Positions 12,540 through 22,775 of a stretch of DNA of 64,000 nucleotides are shown one piece after another. The translations under genes were made by a program, and so were the position numbers. Source of the DNA: Ailanthus altissimus (Eukaryota; Streptophyta; Magnoliopsida; Sapindales; Simaroubaceae). The notes beneath the pieces are model-generated. The model was not told the DNA's origin, made no database searches, and saw nothing but the letters and a program-made list of their open reading frames with translations. How positions within the stretch are numbered: position 1 is the first letter of the stretch; each line of letters starts with the position of its first letter. The stretch is from NCBI GenBank assembly GCA_946807835.1, contig OX327684.1, positions 19,492,501 through 19,556,500 on the forward strand. Reading direction: 5' to 3'.

Positions 12540-13060
12540 AATAGCCTAGAACAAATTGTTGCATGATTGCGATGTGATAATCGTGAGCTTTTAATTAGAA
12601 TAAGAATATACCTAATTGGCATACATAGTTAAAATAACTTGAGTTAATGAATCTTAACTTAATCGCATTATTATAGGAAAATAGATAGTAGATAAGCTAG
12701 GGTATAATCACTTGACTATTAAAAGAGGTTTGCGATGAGTATCGTGTTATGATCAATAATTACTAAGAGATTAACATTTTAGGTAATATCATTGGTAGAA
12801 CATATTTAAATGATAACTATAATCTTAGATATACCCATCATTGAATTTTATAGTGTTTTTGCTTGCACATTTTAGGTTAATAAATTTAGTGATAACATTA
12901 GTTTATAATTTACAATTTTAAGAATCAAGTTGTGTGGATAAAAGCAAGAGGATCAATTATAATACTTAGTTTAGGAGAATACATAAAGTTCTCATGGGAT
13001 CAATACCCTTAATTATTATATTACTTGCCAACAATAGTGTGCATTTATACTTAAAAAATC
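12540..13060. repeat. Decayed LTR-like repeat, copy 2
   Basis: Same-orientation relative of 3,080-3,600 by the shared ordered landmarks listed there, with extensive substitutions and small indels. If the two are LTRs of one element, it would span about 10 kb and would enclose the lipin pseudogene and both tandem arrays. Confidence 0.45.
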
Positions 13061-13269
13061 ACATACATAACATTTATTCGCTTGCATTACAATATGATTC
13101 CAATTCAAATTCAAGTATATGTGAAACTTTTGAAAAAGCTTCTAAGATGTGAAGGGATAGTAATGAACATTTGAAAAAAAAAGTTCTAAACAACAAAGAA
13201 TTAATGTAATTGAAATTAGACAAAGTAATCAGGATTTAGTAAAATGAAATTAAAAAAAGGAAGTGAAAT

Positions 13270-13650
13270 TTTGTCCTTGTTTTTTGATTCGCAGGAGGTG
13301 GTGGATGAAATGTTGTCTTTCGATTTTATAAAGATTGAACTGTCAGATTGTATGGGATTGAAAATAAACAGCTTGGTGATGAATTCCTTTGGCGGCACAT
13401 TGCAGTAATTAATTCAAATTTCAATCAGCCTCTGGGAGGATTTAGGCTGCACAATCTAGATGATGAGGTCCTCGAATCTGTGGAAGGCATATTTCTATTG
13501 AGGGTCTTTTTGCTATATTTTGAAATGTTTTGCCTAGTTGGTAATTACAGAAACTTAAGAGGGGTGAATGAAAAAGTATGCTGTAGGGGTCTTCTATGCA
13601 AGAGGCCGCAAGTATTTGGGCCAAATACAAATACTTTAAAACTGAGAGGG
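13270..13650 (+). pseudogene. Possible exon remnant, unrecognised
   Basis: After an acceptor-like TTTTTTGATTCGCAG the plus strand stays open as EVVDEMLSFDFIKIELSDCM and onward to about 13,405, with less biased composition than its flanks. A second frame is open over 13,348-13,656 but starts at TTG. I do not recognise either and cannot tell a broken host exon from captured transposon sequence. Confidence 0.2.
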
Positions 13651-13659
13651 GGCTAGATG

Positions 13660-14449
13660 TAACAATTTGAATGTTGCCCTAATTTGTTTCTTTTTTTTGC
13701 GCGCCGTTCTACTACTTTTTCTTCTTTGCTGTCCAGCCGATGCTAGGCGGAGCAAGGTCGGCGATTGAGAGTCGGTGGATATGGTGGTGGCTGTCGACGG
13801 ACCGCGGCAGCTGTTGGCGAAAATGGCGAGCACTAAAGTCGCGGTGGCCAAATCGATTGGTGGTTTTGATATAGGTTTTTCCGGCAACGTCAAGTGGTGG
13901 TGCTACCTGGGTTTTGGTCGTCAGCGATTGCTAGGTTGATCGGTGATTTCCACGATGACAAACAATGGCTGTAATGACAGCGGTGATCGACGGCGACGGT
14001 GGCTCGTGTTGAGGACTCCATTGTTTAATATTATTGTTTTGCATCTTTTAGCCAAAGAGTTGTTCTCGCTCTGATAGTTTAGCGCTTACTCTGCTATCTG
14101 TCCTCCCCTGTTCGATTCCTTACAGACCTTTTCTTCTTTTTTGTTTTTTGTTTTTTTTTATTTCCTTCAGTTTTTGCATGCCTTCTCTCTTCTACTCGTT
14201 TTTTTTTTCTCTTCTTTGTTTTGATTCGACCTTTTTTATTTTTATTGTTTGAATCTGCTTCTTTTCTTTTATTTTATGTGAATATTAAATAGTTGTTGGG
14301 AAGTTGAATTTTCCCATAGCATTATTGAACTTTCTGAATTTGAAACTTTAAAATAATTATCTCTTTAGTTTTTATTACTCTTTGAATTTGTCAAAAAATA
14401 ATATACTCTTGTAAAAAAAGTTATAATGCGGAAGTTAATATTTAATAAA
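13660..14449. other. Intergenic DNA with a GC-richer patch
   Basis: Positions 13,720-14,010 are unusually GC-rich for this window and repeat short GGCGG, GGTGG and CGACGG motifs, as in the coding or 5' regions of some plant retroelements. No conserved domain was recognised. The remainder is T-rich. Confidence 0.35.
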
Positions 14450-14780
14450 AAATAAATATTAATATGTGAGAGTGTTTTAAAAATAAATAAAAAAAGTAAT
14501 GAATAAATTGTATATAAATGTAGAGTGTGGAGCATATTTATGTAGACAATGAATTGAACGGTGTGAATAATTAAATAAATAATAAGTCAATTTAGCATAC
14601 TTATTTAGTGTGTATAAATTTTAATTCAGATCAGAGTATAAATTCCGAATTGAAATTTTTTCACTTGTGTGAAATTATTCTTCATGTAAAATACTAATTT
14701 AAATAATTAAATAATTAATATTTTAATAAGATTTAAATTGTTAGTTTGGGTTATGAGCGAGCTAATTATGCCTATAATAT
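14450..14780 (+). repeat. Dispersed repeat R, copy 3
   Basis: Third copy of the repeat at 7,385 and 7,880, in the same orientation and more AT-rich. It keeps the block around GTAGAGTGTGGAGCAT, GACAATGAATTGAA, CATACTTATTTA, the block around AAAATACTAATTTA and the terminal TTAAATTG/TTAAATTA block. The 670 bp that follow (14,781-15,450) are AT-rich with no gene seen. Confidence 0.55.
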
Positions 14781-15498
14781 ATTAAAAATATTTTAATATC
14801 AAAGAATGCTAAGTAAATTTTTTTATTATTGAAAAGTCAATTTTTATAAGAAAATAAATTTTTTCATAAGTTGTGTAAGAATGTATTTATCATATTACCA
14901 CCCTTTAACATCTATAAAGATAATTTAATTTTTTTTACTTGATCTGGTACAAATTTGTTAATGAATATTTTCTAACGATTAAACATTATTGCATGTTTCA
15001 CAAATTAGTAGATATTATTGATATTAAACTTTATCACGAATGTATTTATGATAATAATCTTTTATTTTATTGATAAGTATATATTTTATTAATAACTATG
15101 TGATAGAAATTTTTTATTTTATTAATAAGTATATATTTTTGTTTCTTTTTTAAAAAAAAACTTTTTTCTATTGAAACTAACAAATAATTTTCTTTTAATA
15201 CTTTTTATTTAATAATATTTTCTTTTTAATGCTTTTTATTTAATAATTACGTTAAAAGACATTCCTACCCATAAAAGGTATATTTTAAGTGTTAATGTTA
15301 TATTAACATTATATATTTTTTGTTGACTGCTGAGCAGCAGGAGGGGTTGACGGTGGCGCCTACGGAACAAATTCAGTGATGGAGCAATACGTGGAGATTG
15401 ATAGTTCTCCAGTGAAGGTGGTGTTTGCTTGATTCTTAACGGTGAAGTTTGCTCTATAATTACTCTTAAGATGAAATTTGCTTGAATGTTATTACTGT

Positions 15499-16759
15499 TC
15501 ACTGTGTGATTATTGGTAGGGAATCAGCCTAAACAAAAATAATATTTGAATATCGAACTATAACTATTGCAAAAATAAAATAACTGGTACTGCGATCTTC
15601 ATCCCCATTACAGTACTAATTTTAAGATGAAATAAGATTCTTGAAATTTTACCGGTTCATCATCTTTGAAATAATCGCATCCCTCCCATTCATCTCCATT
15701 GCAGCAGTATCCACATCCCTCGCAATAGTCTCCATTGCAACAATATCCACATCCCCCACAGTCATCTCCATTGCAGCAATGTTCACATCCCTCGCATTTA
15801 TCTCCATGGCAGCAATATCCACGTCCCCCGCAATCATCTCCGTTGCAGAAATGATTACATCCCTCGCAGTCATCACTATGTCCCTCACATTCATATCCAT
15901 TGCAACAATAATCACATCCCTCGCATTCATCTCCATTGCAGTAGTATCCACATCCCTCACTGTCTTCTCCACATCCCTTGTAATCATCGCCGTTACAGCA
16001 ATAATTACGTCCCTCATAGTCATCTCCACATCCTTCACATTCATCTTCATTGCGGCAATAATCACATCCCTTGCATTCATCTCCATTACAGCAATATCCA
16101 CATCCCTCGCAGTATTCTCTATCGCAGCAGTATCCACATCCCTCGCACTCATCTCCTTTGCAGCAATATCTACATCCCCCGCAGTCATCTCCATTGTAGC
16201 AATGTCCACATCCCTCGCATTTATCTCCATGGCAGTAATATCCACATCCCTCATAGTCATCTCCGTTACAGTAATAATTACATCCCTCGCAATCATCTCC
16301 ACATCCCTCGTATTCATCTTCACTGCAACAATAATAACATCTCTTGCATTCATCTCCATTGCAGCAATATCCACACCCCTCGCAGTAATCTCCATTGCAG
16401 CAATATCCACATCCCTCGCAGTAATCTCCATTGCAGCAATATCCACATCCCTCATGGTCATCTCCGTTGCAGCAATAATTACATCCCTTGCAATCATCTC
16501 CACATCCCTCGTATTCATCTTCATTACAACAATAATCACATCCCTCGCATTCATCTCCATTGCAGCAATAAGCACAACCCTCGCATTCACTTCCATTGCA
16601 GCAATATCCACACCCATCGCAGCTATCTAATCTATAGCAATGCTGACATCCCTGGCAGTCTTCTCCTTTGCAAAAATACCCACATCCATCGCATTGATCT
16701 CCGTAGTAGCAATATTCACTTCCATTGCAGTCGTCTCCATGGCAACCGTATGCACTCAT
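15499..16759 (-). CDS. Cys-rich 12-residue-repeat protein (novel family)
   Basis: A two-exon gene of predicted 378 residues. Exon 1 (16759-15653) starts at ATG 16759; the frame stays open upstream only to a TTG, and a TATA box lies about 150 bp upstream. It encodes 26-27 tandem units with consensus YCCNGDxCEGCG, five of them extended to 19 residues, with about 96 cysteines by hand count. No signal peptide or membrane segment is seen, so a cytosolic product is likely. The exon ends in CCG|GTAAAA; a matching TTTGTTTAG acceptor at 15,529 opens exon 2, which stops after nine codons. Units vary mostly at third codon positions (TGC/TGT, AAT/AAC), supporting this frame over two other long open frames. 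Function is unknown. The Cys and acidic residues suggest metal binding; alternatively a disulfide-braced solenoid, since 12-residue Cys repeats build the beetle Tenebrio antifreeze beta-helix. Both are inference. Confidence 0.7.
15529..15652 (-). other. Predicted intron of the Cys-rich gene
   Basis: A 124-bp intron inferred from a GTAAAA donor right after the repeat domain and an acceptor TTATTTTTGTTTAG. The paralogue at 21.6 kb has the same donor context (GTAAGATTTC against GTAAAATTTC) and an aligned acceptor (TTTTTTAATTTAG) followed by related sequence (CCTACCAATAATCA here, CATACCAACAATAATCA there). Confidence 0.6.
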
Positions 16760-16910
16760 GTTGCCGAAGATATAAGTGCGGAAAATTGGAAGCAAGTTAA
16801 AATACGTAAAGAATATAAAAAAAATTATTGGTATTTTTTTACCACCTAATATCTAAACTGGCTACCAAGAACAACAAGAAAATAATTCAATTTGCAAACC
16901 GTATGACCTT

Positions 16911-16918
16911 ATTTATAG
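16911..16918 (-). promoter_or_regulatory. TATA box of the Cys-rich gene
   Basis: On the minus strand the sequence reads CACTATAAATAAGG, a good plant TATA element about 150 bp upstream of ATG 16759. This predicts a 5' untranslated leader of roughly 120 nt. The last part of that leader (CTTGCTTCC to GCAACATGAGT) is related to the leader of the paralogue at 21.95 kb. Confidence 0.6.
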
Positions 16919-17440
16919 TGAACAACATCCTATTTCATTTAGGAATAAATTTTCTTTTGCATACAAATAAAACTGAACTCTACTTCAAATAAGGTAAGGT
17001 TAATGTTCCTTCCTTATCTTGACAAAGTTAAATTCAATAAGGAAATTACTAAAAAAAAATTAAAAAATCTTCATCTACTTAATTGAGATACATATTCTGC
17101 TTAGAAAGGGAAACTGATAAAGAAAATCTGATATATAAATGAGAAATTTTACCAACAAATATGACCTAGTACGCGATACCAAAATAATACCGTGACAGTA
17201 AAACTAATTGGACATAAATAAAACTTCCTTTGAGTAAATTTTACGCTACGTTTATGTCTTACATCACAAATTCGTAAAATTAAATTATTAAGTAGTTAAA
17301 AAATGCCACGTCTAACAAATTATAAGAACATGTTTACGTGAAAAGATCACTACATAAAAGAACCGAATTTTTCAGCTTGAAAACCAAACGTAAATGATAG
17401 ATGGCGATAAATGATAAAATTGATACAAAATCAAACGCAA

Positions 17441-19752
17441 ATAAAGGTGATAAAATAGGTCATAATACGATTACTTAACATGAATTCGAAATGTTTTAAG
17501 CAAATATAAATAAAAAAATTTGATACGTTTAATAAACGAATCGAATTTGTATTATTCATTTATTAATCGTGTTAAATATATGTCTGAATTTTATAATTCG
17601 TCAAGTTTAAAATATGTTATTATTTATTTTTATTATTTATATTTACTGTTTATTATTTACTTTTATATTTTCATAATATTTTTTTAACTGTTTTATTTTA
17701 AAATTATATATTTAAAATAATATAATAATATCAACATTTTTTATATTGACGGTCGGCCACCACATTTCCTTTTTCTTTTATATTTGTTTGAAAAAAAATA
17801 AAATTGGTCAACACATATTTTGCCCTATAACCTATCATTCTTCTTTAACATCTTTATTCTTTACTATTATCTATCGCACGCCGCAGCAACTCATAAGGAA
17901 AATTTGGACAATTTTTCTTTAATTAATCTTTACACATTTTCTTCTTCTTCTGTTCATCAATTTTTGTTGGGATAATCATCTTTCGATCTTTTTCTTAACC
18001 TAAGGTATTTTTCTTTTTGCTCTTTATTTATCTATTATTAAGTTTTTTAGTTAAAAATCTGAAATTTTTTATATTGATTGCATCTTTTGCTATTTTAATG
18101 AATCATGATATTTTGATAAATATACGAATAAAGTTTTTTAATATATTTTTAAAGATTAAGAAATGAATCGACATTTGAATGTTTTTTTATCTACTCTTGC
18201 TTGTTGTGATTTGTGATTGTATTGAAAGAGAATGATTTTAATTTTTGTCGTATATTTTTTTATTTGATTTCTTTGTATTTAATAATATATTAGATTTTTA
18301 TATCAATGGATCATTTTGATGTCTACAAGACTGTGACACACTCTCTAAAACGTTAATTTGTAATTTGATGCCACTGCTCAATTAGTAATATAGTGTTATC
18401 CTTTTTGTACCTAAAAGATAATTGTAAGTTGTGATTTGTTGGAAAGAAGAAAATAAAAGCATGGAAGTATAAGCTGCGATTTTTATCAAGTGGGAACATT
18501 TATATCAAGTGGCCTATTTTTTCAAATGTTGAAAAGAAGAAAATGAAAGCGTGGAAGCAAGTCAGCCATGAAATACATAAACCAAAATTCAATGTTGAAA
18601 AGATTTAGTTCTTGTTTAGCTATTTTTTTATTTTTTATGATTAAACTTTAAAATTAAAGATAGTAAGTTTATGGGATGGTGAATTTGTTAGTACATATAC
18701 CATTATTTCTCATTGAAGGATTTGGTATCTAGTCTACTACTTACTGCAACTATTTCCTTTTTCTTTATTTTTTGTTACCATCCATAGTTTTGGCTACATC
18801 TAAAATAAAAAAAGAGCAAGACTTTGAACTCAAAGGAGAAATTCAAGAGGCCATTTCCTGTTCAAGAGAAATGCAATAAGAATGAATTCAATTCCGCTCT
18901 CTGTTCTTGTTTCCACTTCTACTTTTTGATTGTTATGATATATATGTTTTTTTGATATTGTGGTTCTCATCTAGTTTGACATGTTCTGCAAAGATTTTAT
19001 CTAATCGATTATCAGATTATCCTTTACTAATTATTCATTTTGTTGTAGTTGTACCTTTGATTTTAGTGAGTCATATTTTAATTTGGACTTGAAATTTGTT
19101 ATTTATTTATGCTACTCAAATCGGCATATAGGTTTAATAGATTCTAATTCAAGTCCAATTACAGTTTTGAAGTTATGTTGCTAATTGCTATTAAGTATTA
19201 TCGTTTATGAGAAGAAAAGCATTTGTGGGATTTGTTTGCTTGCTGATTGATTTGATTTTATTGGTATTGCATTTTGAAGAATTTTGAAACTTTCAATGTC
19301 TTAAGTTTAAGAGGTTTAAAGATAATTTTAGTAATTTGATGTATTGTAAATTATTTTTTTAATTATGTAGAATGAATTTTATTTTTTTAATTGAATTAGA
19401 ATAATTTTATTATTAAATGTATTAAACATTTGATTTTTTTATGTAAATTTTATTAATTGTGACTATTAATTTAATCGAATCGTTAATAAATCATAAACGA
19501 ATTAAATAGTAAACGAATCGATTGGAAATGAATCAAATTGTAAACGAATTGAATCGTAAACGAATTAAATTTTATTCATTTATTTAAATGTGTCTAATTG
19601 TGTCGTGTTATTTATTTATTAAATAAATCGAATATGAATTTAAGTGCCTGATTCGTTTAATAAACGAATCGTATTCGTGTTTATAAAAAATTTGTTAATA
19701 CATTATATTGATACGACACAAATACGATTCGTTTATATGAATTGTCACCCCT
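17441..19752. mobile_element. hAT-like non-autonomous element, 2.3 kb
   Basis: The block is flanked by imperfect 8-bp direct repeats, AAACGCAA (17,433-17,440) and AAACGTAA (19,753-19,760). Its ends resemble each other in inverted orientation: AGGTGATAAAAT at the left and ATTGTCACCCCT at the right. Both subterminal regions are dense in AAACGAATC-type motifs, as in the small element at 28,808, which has perfect 8-bp duplications. The 8-bp duplication size fits the hAT superfamily. No transposase was recognised; the core is AT-rich with only short frames. It sits between the Cys-rich gene and its pseudogene copy. Confidence 0.6.
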
Positions 19753-19760
19753 AAACGTAA

Positions 19761-20500
19761 GTCAACCATATATGGTCCTTGACAAATTCTTTCAATAATC
19801 GTTTTCAGGCTAAAACAGCACTTTTTGTTTTTCTGTATCATCTTCGTGTAAAATTTAGACAAACAGTAATCAAACTTCATCTCTCTTGAAAACAATTTGA
19901 CTTATAATTCTTTAACAAAGTGCTGAAAAAGATAAAATTCTAGTGATTAATGTTGATCTTGACCCATTACTTGTATCACCTCGCCTAGTTATAAAGGTTA
20001 TTGGCCGTAAATATAGAACCCTTTTTGAAGGGTATGAGACCTTTCGGGTGATATTGAATAATTTTGCACACCAAGTCGAAGGAGAACGATTCATACTGTA
20101 ACCAAATGAAAATTTTAAATGTAGACTACAAAATTTTGTCAAAAGAAACGAAACCAAAACAAAATGTGTAAACATACACAAGCACAATATATTTTGGTGA
20201 TATGAACTAATGAAGTATGATTTTTTTTTTCCTAAAGAGAAAAGGATAAAGGTCAATGGCATGGCATTTTATATAAGGAGTGCTTCTGTTGATGTAAATT
20301 TGACTTTGAATAAATTTAGACACTTCATTACCGCATTAAAATAATTAATGAGTACTGAGTTTAATAAGAAACATTCACTTAACACAATTTTACATAGAAA
20401 CGAGTAAAGAACCAAAATGATGTTATTTATCTGAACAAAATTGAGAGTAACAGTTCTATCACGGTGGATCATTTTCTGGTCCGTGGCCAGAACAGTATAA
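19761..20500. other. Spacer, no gene recognised
   Basis: A plus-strand stretch (19,925-20,098) reads as an uninterrupted short frame (KILVINVDLDPLLVSP and onward), and the opposite strand carries a 116-codon frame. Neither resembles a family I know, and start and stop context is poor. Confidence 0.3.
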
Positions 20501-20656
20501 TTTTCGTATCAATGTTTCAACATCCAAAAGTATACACAATGGCACAAATTTTTAATTGTGTTTAAAAGAGAATTGTTTTACTTTCCAAACAAGTTTAGTG
20601 GAATAAACATTTCAGATATTTTAGTCATTTTGGAAGCAAATCTACTTGATTCATAC

Positions 20657-20689
<33 letters not shown>

Positions 20690-20950
20690 CATATATATTA
20701 ACGCACACAACACAAATTAAAAAGCACCCATTGCCTATAACAAAAAATCTAGCAGCAAGTTCAATCGCTTTAATATTTAGCAAATAACAAAAGTATAGCA
20801 GGAAAGTCCAATCGAACATTTCTAGCATCAAGTTCACTCTTTATAATATTTTGCAGATAACAAAAATATAGCAGCAAAAGTTCAATAGAACAACTGATCA
20901 GACACCAAAACCATTAGTTGGATTCAATGGTGGATGTGAAAAAATTCTTG
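20500..20950. repeat. Duplicated segment with internal ATATAGCAGCAA repeats
   Basis: Relative of 1,960-2,380. Internally, a unit of about 60-70 bp with core AACAAAAATATAGCAGCAAAAG recurs about three times between 20,735 and 20,900 in diverged form. On the minus strand it lies 3' of the Cys-rich pseudogene. It may be a 3' untranslated region or further degenerate exons, since 12-residue-type repeats characterise both known exons; I cannot decide. Confidence 0.45.
20656..20682. repeat. (AT)n microsatellite
   Basis: An uninterrupted AT dinucleotide run followed by ATGTATGTATGC and ATATATAT. It explains the Tyr/Ile-rich segment of the short frame that crosses it. Confidence 0.85.
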
Positions 20951-21343
20951 TGAATGTGACATGTTAAGATTTATCTTTAATATTAATATTAGATATTTGC
21001 CTAAAAACTTAAATTTTTTGATTAAATTATAAATTAATATAATATCAGAGTCAAGGTTTTGAGTTTAAACCTTCATATATTTGTTTTCAGTTAATTTCTT
21101 CTTAATTCATCTCTCTGTTTTAGTCAATGAAAAACTTACTCTGGTTCAAACTTATTTAAATCTATATTTCATGTGAGGAGAATTGTTAACTTGTCTTTAA
21201 TATTAATATTAAATTTTTACTAAACAGTTTAAACTTTTGAATTGAATGGTAAATTAATAAGGTAATTCATAGTCATGCACCAACAACTTGATTAATAATC
21301 ATTTGTGGTACTTGATCATCCCCCGTAAAGGTGAAGTTCATCC

Positions 21344-21951
21344 CTTAATTGTTGCCCACAAAGGTGAAGTTCATTGGTTGATTATTCCCGTTGACGATGA
21401 AGATGAATGATTGATTGTTTCCCACGAAATGAAGTTCATTGCTTGATTATTGTTGGTATGAACATAAACCTAAATTAAAAAATCAAACTCGTGAAATATT
21501 GAATATCAAACTATTGCTTGCGTAGAAAGAAAATAATGATACTAAGATGTATTTATATGGATATATATTACTTAATTTTAAATTAAAAATTGAAATCTTA
21601 CCGCTTTATCAATGTAATTATCACAACCATAGCAGTTATCTTTATAGCAGCAATATTTGCATCCCTTGCAGTCATCTCCAGAGCAATAATATTCACATCC
21701 CTTGCATTCATCTCTATTGCAACAATAATTACATCCCTCACAATTGTCTTCATCGCAGCAATATTCACATCCCTCACATTCATCTCTATTGCAGCAAAAT
21801 TGACATTCTGCATAATCATCACCATTGCCAGCAAAATTGACATCCAGCGCAGTAATCATTATGGTAAAAATATCCACATCTTCGCAATCATCTCTACAAC
21901 TACAATATTCACATTCATTGCAGTCATCTCCATAGCATACATTGTACTCAT
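21344..21951 (-). pseudogene. Frameshifted paralogue of the Cys-rich repeat gene
   Basis: ATG 21951 aligns with ATG 16759 and is preceded by related leader sequence. One base is missing within the next 15 nt, so the ATG frame leaves the Cys frame at once and stops after 28 codons. In the Cys frame, further compensating -1 and +1 shifts lie around 21,885 and 21,830; from there to 21,602 seven to eight units are intact (for example CCNRDECEGC). The exon ends GCG|GTAAGA. A predicted exon 2 (21,469-21,344) continues in phase 0 and encodes a different 12-residue repeat of the type NNQPMNFTFVGN, four units, the fourth cut by CAA-to-TAA. The shorter array and frameshifts indicate a pseudogene; a shortened product from an internal ATG cannot be excluded. 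Confidence 0.65.
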
Positions 21952-22474
21952 GCTATCAACAAATAAGTGCAAAGGGAAAAATAATTGAGTGTTATTAATT
22001 GGAAGCCCTTGTTATTTGTTAACTTGAAGCAAGAGTAAAGAGAAGTATAATATAAATAAAAAGAAAAATGCATATATATGAAAATGATTTAGTGGACTAT
22101 GTAGCTCACTATATGGTAAGCAACACTGTCACTTAATACTATCTAATTAATCAATAACTTTTACATAATTTTTAATTTGCTACAAAATCTTTCTCTATAT
22201 TCTGATATTTATCATATGGTGAGCTATGTAGCTTATTAGAATAAAACCCTCTATATATATGGATAATACTATACTTATATAGGTATTCCAATTGATGTGA
22301 TATTTAATGTGTCAATTGTTGATTGTTATTATATAAATAGTATATTAATAAGAATTAAAAGAAAAATAACTTCTTGATTGTTGACATATCAATTAGGCTA
22401 TAAATTTTGTATCTTAACTTTATATGTAATACACGTGTAGTATATATATAAATCTTGGTGGCAGAAATAAAAAA

Positions 22475-22775
22475 AGAAAAAGAAAAGAGAGAGAGAAGAA
22501 GTTAAAGCGGTGGCCGCCGTATATATATTAAACATATTGTTTGTTTTTTTTTGGGTTAAGAAGAAGAAAGTTGAAACGGGAAAAGAAAGAAGAGAAAGCC
22601 GAGAGAAGGAAGAAAAGAGAAAAGAAAAGAAAAGAAAGAAGAAAAAGAAAAGAAGAAGAAAAGAAAGAAAAAAAAAGAGAGAAAGGAGAGAAACCGAGAA
22701 GAAAGAAGAAGAAAAAGAGAAAGAGAAAGAAAAAGAAGGAAAAGAAAAGAAAAAGAAAGAAAATAGGAAATTTTA
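22475..22775. repeat. 300-bp purine (A/G) tract
   Basis: The plus strand is almost only A and G for about 300 bp, with AAAGAAAAG-type units. Two Lys/Glu-rich open frames across it are composition artefacts. Such tracts occur in plant LTR-retrotransposon leaders; a triplex-forming (H-DNA) property is possible. Confidence 0.75.

Noticed and set aside
15641..16630. 329-codon plus-strand hydrophobic repeat frame opposite the Cys-rich exon
   Set aside because: It is a mirror of the 36-bp repeat. Substitutions between units fall mainly at third positions of the Cys frame, and the Cys frame has the TATA box, ATG and intron signals.
19912..20262. 116-codon minus frame
   Set aside because: No recognisable domain, poor composition, and both strands are open in the same stretch, so neither can be preferred.
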